Of a DNA stretch of 27,182 nt, positions 7,682-15,740 are shown piece after piece. Both the position numbers and the translations under genes were made by a program. The number at the start of each line of letters is the position of its first letter. Position 1 is the first letter of the stretch. Origin of the DNA: a virus; IMG/VR virus record IMGVR_UViG_3300022934_000143, positions 1 to 27,182 of that record. One strand, given 5' to 3'. A model generated the notes under the pieces. It was not told where the DNA came from and ran no database searches. It saw only the letters and a program-made list of their open reading frames with translations.

Positions 7682-8322
7682 TTTTAGACGATGTAATCTT
7701 AGAGGTTAGACGGATTATTCAAGATACGAATACTCCGTTGCGTTATAGTGATGCCGTGCTGCTGGGGTTTGCAAACCAAGCACTGAAGCGTATTGCTGTG
7801 CTGCGCCCAGACCTCTTTGCTTACATTGGCGAAATCCCTTGTACAGACGGTGCGGTTGTTCAGTCTACTCCAGATGACTCTATCCGCTTGATCGAGATTT
7901 ACTCAGTCAAGGACGGTAACGGTATTATTGAAACAAACCGCGAGGCATTGGATCAAGCGTATCCTACATGGATGAATGATCCAGCAGGCCCAGCTGTAAA
8001 CTTTATGAGGCATGTGCGGAACCCCAACAAATTCTTTATCTACCCCAAAGCTCCAGTGGATCAAATTCTTATAGGCGAGTATTCAAAAACTCCGCCTGAT
8101 TATGACGGTGTAACACCGGTAGACTTGTTGCCAGACGCATATGAACCTGTTGTCATAGATGCTACAGTGTTTATCGCTGAGTCTGTTGACAACGAACATG
8201 TTAATTCGCAGCGTGCGCAGTTGTTCCAGCAGTCCTTTACCCAAGCCCTTGGCGTGGCTGCTCAGTCTAGATCAATTACTGATCCTGAGCGCGGCGGGCT
8301 ACAAGAGGAGGATGTTGTCTAA
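7678..8322 (+). CDS. Head-tail adaptor protein (first of two)
   Basis: A 214-aa protein whose N-terminus (ILEVRRIIQDTNTPLRYSDA, residues 7-26, then LLGFANQALKRI) matches a phage adaptor-like family I recall as DUF6682. Members sit between capsid and tail genes and are probably the ring that docks on the portal. The middle is beta-rich (KFFIYPKAPVDQILIGEY), followed by a helical C-terminus. It overlaps the previous gene by 4 bases (ATGA) and the next by TAATG. The adaptor role is inferred from family resemblance, size and location. Confidence 0.7.
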   Translation: MILDDVILEVRRIIQDTNTPLRYSDAVLLGFANQALKRIAVLRPDLFAYIGEIPCTDGAVVQSTPDDSIRLIEIYSVKDGNGIIETNREALDQAYPTWMNDPAGPAVNFMRHVRNPNKFFIYPKAPVDQILIGEYSKTPPDYDGVTPVDLLPDAYEPVVIDATVFIAESVDNEHVNSQRAQLFQQSFTQALGVAAQSRSITDPERGGLQEEDVV

Positions 8323-8975
8323 TGCCTAATCGTAAGTTTTCAGAAATTGTTACTAGGCTTGCTCCAAGCGTCCCTGGCGCTCCTAATGTGATTGTGGAGC
8401 AGTATGTACGAGACGCAGCTATCGAAGCGTGTGAGCGCACTCTAGCATGGCGACATGAGCAACCCCCAATTCGATTAACACAGGGTGTATACGATTATCC
8501 GTATGACCCGCCTAACTTTGCTGAAGTACATGCAATTATTACGGCGACAGTAAACGGAAACAAAATGAAGCCTGTGTCACTAGACCAGTTGCATGACATA
8601 TACCCCAAGTGGCCGTTCACTAGCAGCGATGAAGAAGCTGAACCTAGATATATTACAACCATTGATGTTGATAACTTTGCAGTAGCACCTCTTCCTGACG
8701 GCGGCACTAACTATGATGTCCGTATGATTATTGCTTGTAAGCCGCTACGCACAGCTACGGAAATGGATGAAACTGTTTTAGATGATTTAGAAAATGTAAT
8801 CATGCACGGTGCGTTGCAGCATCTTTTAGTGCTCCCAGACCGCACATGGAGCGACAGAGAGCTAGCGTCTTACCATGCTAAACAATTTGCGTACAAGCTA
8901 GCAGAGCGCAGGGCTAGAGCCAATCTCGGCACTGGTCGAGGCTCTATGCGTGTGCAATACCCAAGATTTGCGTGA
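8322..8975 (+). CDS. Head-tail adaptor or tail-tube completion protein (second of two)
   Basis: A 217-aa protein built like the preceding one. It has an N-terminal helical region (VEQYVRDAAIEACERTLAWRH), a beta-rich centre with YDYPYDPP, and a helical C-terminus (YHAKQFAYKLAERRARANLG). GAGGAGG at 8305-8311 and a TAATG overlap couple it to the first adaptor. Tandem small connector genes of about 200 aa are typical for stacked rings under the portal in podoviruses. A T7 gp11-like tail role is the main alternative. Confidence 0.65.
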   Translation: MPNRKFSEIVTRLAPSVPGAPNVIVEQYVRDAAIEACERTLAWRHEQPPIRLTQGVYDYPYDPPNFAEVHAIITATVNGNKMKPVSLDQLHDIYPKWPFTSSDEEAEPRYITTIDVDNFAVAPLPDGGTNYDVRMIIACKPLRTATEMDETVLDDLENVIMHGALQHLLVLPDRTWSDRELASYHAKQFAYKLAERRARANLGTGRGSMRVQYPRFA

Positions 8976-8983
8976 GGTGAAAC

Positions 8984-9325
8984 ATGGCAGACGTTATTAG
9001 ACTAGTATCAGGAGACGCAAAACCGGTAATCGTCTTAACGCTTAGCGACGATGCTACAGGTGATCCTATAGATTTATCCTCTCCGTCTGTAACTGTGTCT
9101 GTTAGGTTTAGGAAAAAAGATAGCACCACACTTATTGCTACTATCAATGCAAGTAACGTAGGCAACGGGACTGACGGTAAAGTACAGTTTGATTTTTCTG
9201 GCGGCGCTTTAATCGGCGCTACAGCTGGTGCGTACGAAGGCGAGGTAGTTGTTACTACTTCAGGCGTTGGTACACAAACCGTATTTGAAACGCTAGCCTT
9301 TAGAGTAAGAGACAGTCTTGCATGA
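8984..9325 (+). CDS. Ig-like tail or fibre-attachment protein
   Basis: A 113-aa, all-beta protein with the pattern seen in phage Ig-like/BppU-N-like domains. It shows an early GDAKPVIVLTLSDDATGDPI, then DLSSPSVTVSVRFRKKD, and a final strand set ending TLAFRVRD. It precedes the large fibre gene, whose ATG overlaps its TGA. It probably anchors or orients the fibre. The fold call is moderate and the partner assignment comes from position. Confidence 0.65.
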   Translation: MADVIRLVSGDAKPVIVLTLSDDATGDPIDLSSPSVTVSVRFRKKDSTTLIATINASNVGNGTDGKVQFDFSGGALIGATAGAYEGEVVVTTSGVGTQTVFETLAFRVRDSLA

Positions 9326-11643
9326 GAATAAAGCTTTCAGTAGATAGTGTTGTTTATTATAGCGCCGTTGCTGCTGTTAGCTACGTTAGCATGGCTGTTG
9401 CGCAGCCTAACTATATTCAAGTAGAAGCAAGAGACACACCCAGACTAATTTTCTATGACCGCGACGGCGGCGGGCAGGCTTTCGAAACACTGCCCCAGAC
9501 TAACTTACCTGCTGAAGCTGTGTTTGTAACCGATGGCGCGGAGTCAGATCTTCAAAAAGCTGTTGATACATTTAAGAACGAATCAGCTTCCCCAGTAGAC
9601 TCTGATCCCATATTTGACGCAGATAAAATCCTAGCGGATTCCGTAACTGTAACAGAGACACGCGTAAAAGTCTTTACAGGTCTTGTTGATTTTGACCCAT
9701 CAGACCCTGACGTTGACCCTGACCCAGTAAATGTAGCAGAGGACGACGTTAAAGATATAACCGTTGGCGAGCTTGCTGATAATGATTTAGCCGGTAGCCC
9801 AGGGTTAATAGGGTTCACGGCTTACGGTGATGCTCAACTATCTACGGCTGTAAAGAAGTACGGCAGTGCTAGTCTGAAGCTAGATGGTACGGGTGATTAT
9901 GTTCTTTCTGACGGCACACTAGACTACGGCAGTAATCCATTTACTGTGGAAATGTGGGTTTATCCTACTAGCGGTACGCAGGATGATGTAATCTTTGATT
10001 CTCGCGTGGCTTACAATGACGATAACATTATGCTGCGGCAGTCGGGTAGTTTTCTTGTAGCTATCCGAGGGAATGGGATACTTAAAAGCCAAAATAATGT
10101 TTTTAGCGCTAACACATGGACACACCTTGCAGTTACTCGCGGCGGGACGTTTGGAAATACATACACTATTTTTGTAGACGGGGCTGTCATACATACAGCT
10201 TCTGCTGGGGGTACTCCTGCAGCAGCTGAACTACGCATAGGTGCGGACTTTAATAACTTAAACGGCTGGGCAGGTTACGTCGATGGATTTGCTTTATCTA
10301 CATCGGATAAGTATGGCGGGCAGGGTTTTACACCAGCGTCGCCTGTAGCTGTCGATCCTACAAATCCTATAGTTCTTACGTTTGATGGAGCTAATGGCTC
10401 GACGACTATAGACAACACAGGCATACCAGAAACTGTTGATGTGTATGTTACAGAGTCTATAGCAAACGAATTAGACATACCCAAGACTGATGCTGTCACA
10501 GCTACAGATGCTATAGATGATTTTGCTGTTGGTGCAGTAGCGACAGACACAGCAACAGCTTCTGAGGCGATTGACCGCTTTGATGTTACGACTGAGTTTG
10601 ACGACACAGTCACTGCTACAGAAGTAATCGCAAAAGACTACACGCAGATTAGTACAGACGCTGTTACTGCGGTTCAGTCGAACGTGAAGGCATTTACTTC
10701 AAACGTAGACTTTGATCTGTCCGATGCTGACGTTGACCCTGACCCTGTAACTGCTTCTGACAGTATCGACGATTTTGATGTTGATAAAGGGCTTATTGAT
10801 ACAGCTACAGCGACTGAGTCTGACGCTAAAGAGGTCACGCTTGCTGATATAGCGGATAACGACACAACATCCGTAACAGAGTCAGACGCTAAAGATTTTA
10901 CGCATGGTGGGTTTAGTGACTCACTTACTGCTGTAGAGGGGATTAAGAACAACCCTCAGATCGTCAAAACAGACGCTGTTACTATGGCAGAGTCAAACAC
11001 ATTTGACGTTAGACCCACACTGGCTGACTCATTCACGCCTTCAGATGCTGTCGATGATTTTGACATACAGCTGGCTAAGTCTGACACAGTTAATGTATCA
11101 GATGTAAACGTTAAAAACTTTACAGAAAACGTAGACTTTGACCGTAGTGATGCGGATGCTGACGCCGATCCTGTCACTATGTCTGAAAGTTTAGCTTACG
11201 ACAGCACTAAGCCGTTGACAGATTCTGCTAATCCTATAGAGGCTGCTGTGTTTAACTTTACAGCGGTATATAGCGATACAGCTACAGCTACTGAAAGCAT
11301 AGCTACGCTGCTTACACTCGGTGATTCTGAGTTTGCGTATCCTGATTTTGTTTCTGTTTCTGATGGATATAGACGATTTGTCGAAGAACCTTATGCGTAT
11401 AATATCTCAGGAACTGATTATTACGTCCCTTATACGGGCGTGATAGGTATGGCTGAAACGGTTAACACCGTAATGCTTGCCAATGACCGTGTAACTGCCC
11501 CAGATACAAGTTCTGCTGGACTTGCTGTCAACTTCCATTATACTGACGTAGACGAAGATGACCGTGCACTGGGCGGTTATATCTTTAACCAGACGCCCCT
11601 CAATCCTGGCAACAGTACTGTGGGGCAGAGAGCAATCTTGTAA
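9322..11643 (+). CDS. LamG-containing tail fibre with acidic repeats
   Basis: A 773-aa fibre-type protein. Residues 1-90 form a beta-rich attachment region. Residues about 160-345 are a LamG/concanavalin-like domain (YGSASLKLDGTGDYVLSDG, FTVEMWVYP, WTHLAVTRGG, YTIFVDG, ELRIGADF), a fold used for glycan or matrix binding. Degenerate repeats of about 20 residues (roughly (S/T)D.VTA(T/S)(E/D)S...(D)F) fill 388-682 and also 103-155, so the LamG sits inside the array. An acidic VDF-DxSDxDxDxDPV unit recurs at 120-136, 460-476 and 602-618. The C-terminus (690-773) is a separate beta-like cap. It probably binds the cell surface. It starts by ATGA overlap with the preceding gene. Confidence 0.8.
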   Translation: MRIKLSVDSVVYYSAVAAVSYVSMAVAQPNYIQVEARDTPRLIFYDRDGGGQAFETLPQTNLPAEAVFVTDGAESDLQKAVDTFKNESASPVDSDPIFDADKILADSVTVTETRVKVFTGLVDFDPSDPDVDPDPVNVAEDDVKDITVGELADNDLAGSPGLIGFTAYGDAQLSTAVKKYGSASLKLDGTGDYVLSDGTLDYGSNPFTVEMWVYPTSGTQDDVIFDSRVAYNDDNIMLRQSGSFLVAIRGNGILKSQNNVFSANTWTHLAVTRGGTFGNTYTIFVDGAVIHTASAGGTPAAAELRIGADFNNLNGWAGYVDGFALSTSDKYGGQGFTPASPVAVDPTNPIVLTFDGANGSTTIDNTGIPETVDVYVTESIANELDIPKTDAVTATDAIDDFAVGAVATDTATASEAIDRFDVTTEFDDTVTATEVIAKDYTQISTDAVTAVQSNVKAFTSNVDFDLSDADVDPDPVTASDSIDDFDVDKGLIDTATATESDAKEVTLADIADNDTTSVTESDAKDFTHGGFSDSLTAVEGIKNNPQIVKTDAVTMAESNTFDVRPTLADSFTPSDAVDDFDIQLAKSDTVNVSDVNVKNFTENVDFDRSDADADADPVTMSESLAYDSTKPLTDSANPIEAAVFNFTAVYSDTATATESIATLLTLGDSEFAYPDFVSVSDGYRRFVEEPYAYNISGTDYYVPYTGVIGMAETVNTVMLANDRVTAPDTSSAGLAVNFHYTDVDEDDRALGGYIFNQTPLNPGNSTVGQRAIL
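9676..11368 (+). repeat. Degenerate acidic Thr/Ser repeat array in the fibre gene
   Basis: Repeats of roughly 20 codons encoding (T/S)D-x-(V/A)-T-A-(T/S)-E-S-type units. The longest conserved piece at DNA level is TGACGTTGACCCTGACCC in the units near 9709 and 10729. The array is interrupted between about 9790 and 10480 by the LamG coding segment and a short spacer. The copies have diverged, so array length is not likely to vary by simple slippage. Confidence 0.65.
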
Positions 11644-11654
11644 AGGAGATAACC

Positions 11655-12095
11655 ATGATTCAAGATTCCATCAAAATGACCGGTGAACTTCGGATCACGG
11701 TTACTAACCCTGAAGGCAACGTTACACAGGAAACTGTTGTCCCTAACCTTGTTGTCACTTCTGGCAAAGATTTTATTGCTGAGCGTATGAAAGATGCAAC
11801 TACCACGGCTATGTCTCACATGGCTATTGGTACGGGAACTACTGCAGCCGCCGCTGGCGACACTGCACTGGGTACTGAAGCAGGTCGTGTTGCGCTTACA
11901 TCGACTACTGTAACTGCTAACGCTGTGGCTTATGTTGCTACATTCGGTGCAGGTACAGGAACCGGTGCGATTACCGAAGCTGGTTTGTTTAACGCTTCCT
12001 CAGGTGGCGATATGTTGTGTCGCACAGTATTTTCTGTTATCAACAAAGGAGCAGCTGATACTCTGGGTATTACATGGACTGTCACTGTGAACTAA
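11655..12095 (+). CDS. Small tail protein with GTGTTAAAAGDTALGTE motif
   Basis: A 146-aa, beta-rich protein with a strong ribosome binding site (AAAGGAGA). The centre contains MAIGTGTTAAAAGDTALGTE, a pattern common in small phage tail or tail-fibre-associated proteins next to receptor-binding genes. An early GELRITVTNPEGNVTQE strand pair looks like a collar domain. It has no membrane segment. A role as a fibre base or collar element is inferred. Confidence 0.7.
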   Translation: MIQDSIKMTGELRITVTNPEGNVTQETVVPNLVVTSGKDFIAERMKDATTTAMSHMAIGTGTTAAAAGDTALGTEAGRVALTSTTVTANAVAYVATFGAGTGTGAITEAGLFNASSGGDMLCRTVFSVINKGAADTLGITWTVTVN

Positions 12096-12106
12096 GGAAT
12101 TAGGAA

Positions 12107-13603
12107 ATGAGCATCAAATTTGCTAACAACGCGTTCGGCACTCTAAACGCTGGCATTTCTAGTTCTGACACTAGCATTACGTTGTCTAGCGGTCAGGGTG
12201 CTCGTTTTCCTGCGCTTCTTACCGATGAATATTTCTACATCACGCTGATTGACACATCTAACAATCTAGAAGTTGTTAAGTGTACGGCAAGGTCTACCGA
12301 TGTTCTTACGATTGTTCGCGCCCAAGATAATACTACAGCGCGGGCATTTGTCATTGGTGACCGTGTAGAGCTTCGTGTAACAGCAGCAGCTTTAGAAGAT
12401 TCGTCTAACCCTTATGACAAGGATACCTCGTCTACGGGGTCTTTTGCATTGCCAGTTGGTACTACGGCTCAAGAACCTGCGGCTGCGGACAGTGAAGGCC
12501 ACATTAGATACAACTCTGATGATAATGTTGTGTACTTCTCGAACGGTACCGATTGGGTTAAGGTGTCATCCGTTGTACCTATTTTAAGCAGTATATCAGG
12601 TAGTCTCTACAACGGAGCAGCGTCTACGCTTACATTAACCGGCACAGGTTTTTTAACAGCTAACTTAGTTGTTAACTTTACGCAATCTTCTGATTCTATC
12701 GACGAAGATGTAACGGTTACACCGGCTTCAGATACATCAGCTACAGTTAATGTCCCTGCGGCAGTGTATAACAACGTTACAACGGGTAATGCTGTATCTA
12801 TAACGGTCACTAACTCAGATAATATTGAGTCTGCGGCCTTAACCACAACTGCTATAGGGCTACCTAGCGGCGGCACAGTTACTACATATAGTACTTACCG
12901 TGTACACACATTTACTAGCTCCGGTACTTTTACCGTACCCACAGGTTTTTCTGCGTCTGCAGATATACTACTTGTAGCTGGCGGAGGTGGCGGTGCGCAG
13001 GATACATCTGGTGGCGGAGGCGCAGGAGGTATGCTAGAGCAAACATCTGTAAGTATATCAGCGTCTAGTAACAGCATTGTTGTTGGGGCAGGCGGAAACA
13101 AAGCAAATTCTAGCCGAGGGTATGACGGCGCGGACTCTACTGGTTTGGGTTACACTGCAGTAGGCGGAGGCGGAGGCGCAGGTAGTGCAAATGCAGCTAA
13201 CGCTGGCTCCGGAGGCTCCGGAGGCGGAGGCGGAGGCGGTAGATCCGCAGGCTCAGGAACGTCAGGGCAAGGATTTGCAGGTCAGACAGCAAGCGGCGCT
13301 GCGGGCGGCGGCGGTGCAGCCGAAGTTGGTGGTACAGACGGCAGCGGCCAAGGTGGCGACGGCAGATCAAACTCTTACAGAACTGGTTCAGCTGTTACTT
13401 ATGCTGGAGGCGGTGGCGGTAGAGACTCTGGAACTTCATACGCAGGAGGAGCCGGAGGCGGTGGCGGCGGCAGTACGTCTTTTGCAGCCTCAGTCTTAAA
13501 CGGAAGCGCTAACACTGGCGGTGGCGGCGGGGGCTATTACGGTAGTTGGGGCGGAGCTGGAAACGGTGGCTCCGGCATTGTAGTTATTAGGTACCAACCA
13601 TAA
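12107..13603 (+). CDS. Tail fibre with glycine-rich adhesin tip
   Basis: A 498-aa modular receptor-binding protein. Residues 1-95 are an attachment module shared with the fibre at 13979. Residues 112-155 hold a shaft segment common in fibres (ALPVGTTAQEPAA, EGHIRYNSDDN, YFSNGTDWVKV). Residues 157-247 look like an IPT/TIG Ig-like domain (SGTGF-type loop, ATVNVPAAV). Residues 262-498 start with YRVHTFTSSGTFTVPTGF and then run through nine or more poly-Gly stretches to GNGGSGIVVIRYQP. That is the pattern of glycine-rich adhesin tips, which pack as polyglycine II helices in T-even-type adhesins such as S16 gp38. It likely determines host range. Confidence 0.85.
   Translation: MSIKFANNAFGTLNAGISSSDTSITLSSGQGARFPALLTDEYFYITLIDTSNNLEVVKCTARSTDVLTIVRAQDNTTARAFVIGDRVELRVTAAALEDSSNPYDKDTSSTGSFALPVGTTAQEPAAADSEGHIRYNSDDNVVYFSNGTDWVKVSSVVPILSSISGSLYNGAASTLTLTGTGFLTANLVVNFTQSSDSIDEDVTVTPASDTSATVNVPAAVYNNVTTGNAVSITVTNSDNIESAALTTTAIGLPSGGTVTTYSTYRVHTFTSSGTFTVPTGFSASADILLVAGGGGGAQDTSGGGGAGGMLEQTSVSISASSNSIVVGAGGNKANSSRGYDGADSTGLGYTAVGGGGGAGSANAANAGSGGSGGGGGGGRSAGSGTSGQGFAGQTASGAAGGGGAAEVGGTDGSGQGGDGRSNSYRTGSAVTYAGGGGGRDSGTSYAGGAGGGGGGSTSFAASVLNGSANTGGGGGGYYGSWGGAGNGGSGIVVIRYQP
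12979..13583 (+). repeat. GGN-rich low-complexity DNA encoding poly-Gly stretches
   Basis: Clusters of GGCGGAGGC-type runs code for repeated GGGGG segments separated by variable loops. Such runs are prone to slippage and recombination, which would shuffle the adhesin loops. The array is irregular and protein-driven, not a CRISPR or intergenic repeat. Confidence 0.7.
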
Positions 13604-13613
13604 GGAGGGCAAC

Positions 13614-13979
13614 ATGGGACATTATGCAAAAGTAGTTGACGGTGTTGTTGCCCAAGTAATAGTTGCTGAAGCTGATTTTTTTGATTCGTTTGTTGACAAC
13701 TCACCAGGTGAGTGGGTGCAAACATCCTACAACACACGTCTCGGTATTCATTATAATCCTGAAACAGGTGAGCCAAGCGCTGATCAATCTAAAGCTCTTA
13801 GAAAAAATTACGCGGGTGTGGGGTTTTTATATGACGGAACCGGTTTCTACGAACCTAAACCTTTTGCTAGTTGGACGTTTAACAACACTACATACGGCTG
13901 GGAGTCTCCAGTAGAGCGCCCGAGTGAAGGGGCGTACACATGGAACGAAGAAACACAGACTTGGGATGAGGTGTCGTAA
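13614..13979 (+). CDS. Conserved marine-phage protein between two fibres (121 aa)
   Basis: A 121-aa protein with AKVVDGVVAQVIVAEADFFD at the start, a central NTRLGIHYNPETGEPS, and PFASWTFNNTTYGWESP near the end. Similar proteins, from memory, occur widely in cyanophage and pelagiphage genomes near structural genes. The function is unassigned. A fibre-assembly helper or small virion protein is plausible because it sits between two fibre genes that share an N-terminal module. It has AGGAGG upstream, and its stop overlaps the next start (TAATG). Confidence 0.75.
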   Translation: MGHYAKVVDGVVAQVIVAEADFFDSFVDNSPGEWVQTSYNTRLGIHYNPETGEPSADQSKALRKNYAGVGFLYDGTGFYEPKPFASWTFNNTTYGWESPVERPSEGAYTWNEETQTWDEVS

Positions 13980-15115
13980 TGGGCGTAAAAGTTACAAATA
14001 ATGCTTTCGGCACACTCTCCGCAGCGATAACCTCGGCATCTACGACTATCACGTTGGACAGCGGTCAGGGCGCACGTTTCCCTACACTAGGTGCGGGCGA
14101 CTACTTTTACGCTACGCTTGTCGATACAGCAAATAATCTCGAGATCGTAAAGGTAACTGCACGGTCTACAGATTCTATGACTGCTGTTCGCGGTCAAGAC
14201 GGAACATCTGCGTCGTCTTTTGCGATTGGTGATCGTTTTGAACTTCGCCCCACTGCAGCTCTGTTTGAAGACATTATTGATAACGCATCTGTAGACGGCG
14301 TAGTTTCTTCTGCTACTGATACTGCTATCTCTATTGACTCTTCAAACAATGTTACGATTCAAAACGGAGCTAGCGCGGACTCCGCTGTAAACATGGTACT
14401 GAAAAGTACTGAAGGTGTAACACTTACGCTTTTTGCCGACTCAGATAACGTTACTGAAAGCCACAACCCTCAACTGGTATTTAAACAAGACGGTAACAAT
14501 CAGCACCTTATTATGGGTGTAGCGGGTGCTAATAATGATCCTGTAACGGGTGTTGTTTCTAACGGATCGTATCTTAACGCTACTTCCGGCGGCTCTACCC
14601 GCAGCCTATCTCTAGGTTCAAACGGTGCCACCGGTGTTTTTATTGACGAAAACAACTATGTCACAAAACCTAATCAACCTATCTTTTATGCTTATAGAAG
14701 CTCCTCTTACACACTAGGTACAGGAGATATAGAGATAAGTGTAAACAGTACACTTGTTAACAGGGGTAGCCACTATAGTACTTCAGGTAATAGGTTTACT
14801 GTACCGGCAGATGGCGCGTATAAGTTTGATTTTCACATAAGCTGTTACCGTGATGATGTGAGTAGTTTGGACTCACAAGATGACAGTATGTATATAACCG
14901 TGAAAAAGAACGGGGTAGAGTTAGGCCGAAACGCCGGATCGCCATCGAGTATGCTTAACCCCGGGGTTCTATCTAGAAACGGCGTTGAGTTGACTTGTTC
15001 GTTTAGTTGTATTTTACAGTTAGCAGAGAACGATTATATCGAGCCTGAGCTTGGCGATGTATCTGTGTCGCTAACTTTAAGTAACGCAAACTTTTCTGGG
15101 TTTTTAATAGGATAA
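13979..15115 (+). CDS. Tail fibre with C1q/TNF-like tip
   Basis: A 378-aa fibre. Residues 1-93 are clearly paralogous to the start of the fibre at 12107 (NNAFGTL, ITLxSGQGARFPxL, NNLEVVK/NNLEIVKVTARSTD, GDRxELR). Residues 100-240 are a beta-rich shaft. Residues about 243-378 look like a C1q/TNF-type trimeric jelly roll: YSTSGNRFTVPADGAYKFDF, DSMYITVKKNG, then QLAENDYIEPEL and a final strand NANFSGFLIG. That domain is used by several phages for receptor contact. It starts by TAATG overlap. Confidence 0.85.
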   Translation: MGVKVTNNAFGTLSAAITSASTTITLDSGQGARFPTLGAGDYFYATLVDTANNLEIVKVTARSTDSMTAVRGQDGTSASSFAIGDRFELRPTAALFEDIIDNASVDGVVSSATDTAISIDSSNNVTIQNGASADSAVNMVLKSTEGVTLTLFADSDNVTESHNPQLVFKQDGNNQHLIMGVAGANNDPVTGVVSNGSYLNATSGGSTRSLSLGSNGATGVFIDENNYVTKPNQPIFYAYRSSSYTLGTGDIEISVNSTLVNRGSHYSTSGNRFTVPADGAYKFDFHISCYRDDVSSLDSQDDSMYITVKKNGVELGRNAGSPSSMLNPGVLSRNGVELTCSFSCILQLAENDYIEPELGDVSVSLTLSNANFSGFLIG

Positions 15116-15125
15116 GGAGGTACAT

Positions 15126-15395
15126 ATGCCAGACATTACTGTTACGCTAACTGATACAGAGTATAAGTCTCTAGAGTATGTAGCTAATACACCACAAACT
15201 TTTGCGGACAACGCCTTAAAAAATCGAGCGCGTATCGCAAAAGAAGAGATTATATCTTTGTTAGTAGCCCACTGTAACGCAAATAGTATTACGCTTGCTA
15301 CAGGTGAGGACGCACAAGTTCAACAAGCGTATGACTTAGACGTAGTAGATACTGCTACAGAGCGTCAAAACGCAGGGTCTAACTCGGGCAGCTAA
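15126..15395 (+). CDS. Small hypothetical protein of tail region (89 aa)
   Basis: An 89-aa protein following the C1q-type fibre, with a very strong ribosome binding site (AAGGAGG). It begins ITVTLTDTEYKSLEYVA and continues ALKNRARIAKEEI. The same layout is recalled from small proteins of cyanophages placed near fibres. It is mostly helical after an N-terminal strand. No function can be assigned. Confidence 0.75.
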   Translation: MPDITVTLTDTEYKSLEYVANTPQTFADNALKNRARIAKEEIISLLVAHCNANSITLATGEDAQVQQAYDLDVVDTATERQNAGSNSGS

Positions 15396-15574
15396 TGAAA
15401 CAAACCCCTCTATATATGTTCCCTAACGGTACGTTTGCTAGAACAGCAGACCCTGTTGAAGAGGGCTGCGTATTGGTAGAGGAACCTGAATTACCTGATG
15501 AACCCGAGGTCAAGGTCGATGACCAGACCCAAGCAGTATTGGAGGCAATGCGTGGCAAAGATGACAGTCGCTGA
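15395..15574 (+). CDS. Small acidic hypothetical protein (59 aa)
   Basis: A 59-codon frame from ATG 15395, inside the preceding stop (TAATG), to TGA 15572-15574. It starts MKQTPLYMFPNGTFARTADP and then is dominated by Glu/Asp/Pro (VEEPELPDEPEVKVDD), suggesting a flexible acidic linker or binding tail. No strong ribosome binding site exists, so translation probably depends on coupling. It overlaps the next gene by 23 bases. Confidence is moderate because of length. The absence of any competing gene across 15396-15551 supports it. Confidence 0.6.
   Translation: MKQTPLYMFPNGTFARTADPVEEGCVLVEEPELPDEPEVKVDDQTQAVLEAMRGKDDSR
15541..15545 (+). promoter_or_regulatory. Ribosome binding site deciding a GTG start
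   Basis: GGAGG lies 6 bases before GTG 15552, an ideal distance. It is 15 bases before the alternative ATG 15561. A more upstream ATG at 15498 has no binding site and would add a sequence unlike the rest of the protein. Confidence 0.6.
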
Positions 15575-15740
15575 GATACAGCAAGAACTTCTCACGCACG
15601 AGGCCGTCTGCGCAGAGAGGTACCAAACATTCATCACACGGGTTGATAGACTTGAACGTATTCTGATTGTTGCATGTGGCGCAATCATTGTAGGATTAGC
15701 ATCAGTGTTAGCCGCTGTTTTGTTAGGAGGTTCATCATGA
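15552..15740 (+). CDS. Small single-TM protein, holin or antiholin candidate (62 aa)
   Basis: A 62-aa protein from GTG 15552, chosen over ATG 15561 on binding-site spacing. A charged amphipathic N-terminal half (EIQQELLTHEAVCAERYQTF, then VDRLERI) leads into one membrane helix (residues 36-58, ILIVACGAIIVGLASVLAAVLL) and a short tail. Similar tiny proteins recur beside phage lysis genes. Five more lysis-region genes follow, so a lysis-timing or holin role is likely but not proven. Confidence 0.7.
   Translation: MAKMTVAEIQQELLTHEAVCAERYQTFITRVDRLERILIVACGAIIVGLASVLAAVLLGGSS

Noticed and set aside
13185-13499. A 104-codon plus-strand frame within the glycine-rich fibre tip
   Set aside because: It is an alternate reading of the GGN-rich DNA, giving an Ala/Glu/Gln-rich low-complexity product without a binding site. 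The Gly frame joins a complete modular fibre.
15498-15740. Longer start for the single-TM lysis-region protein
   Set aside because: It has no ribosome binding site, lies inside the 59-aa frame, and adds a basic leader unlike the rest. GGAGG points to GTG 15552.
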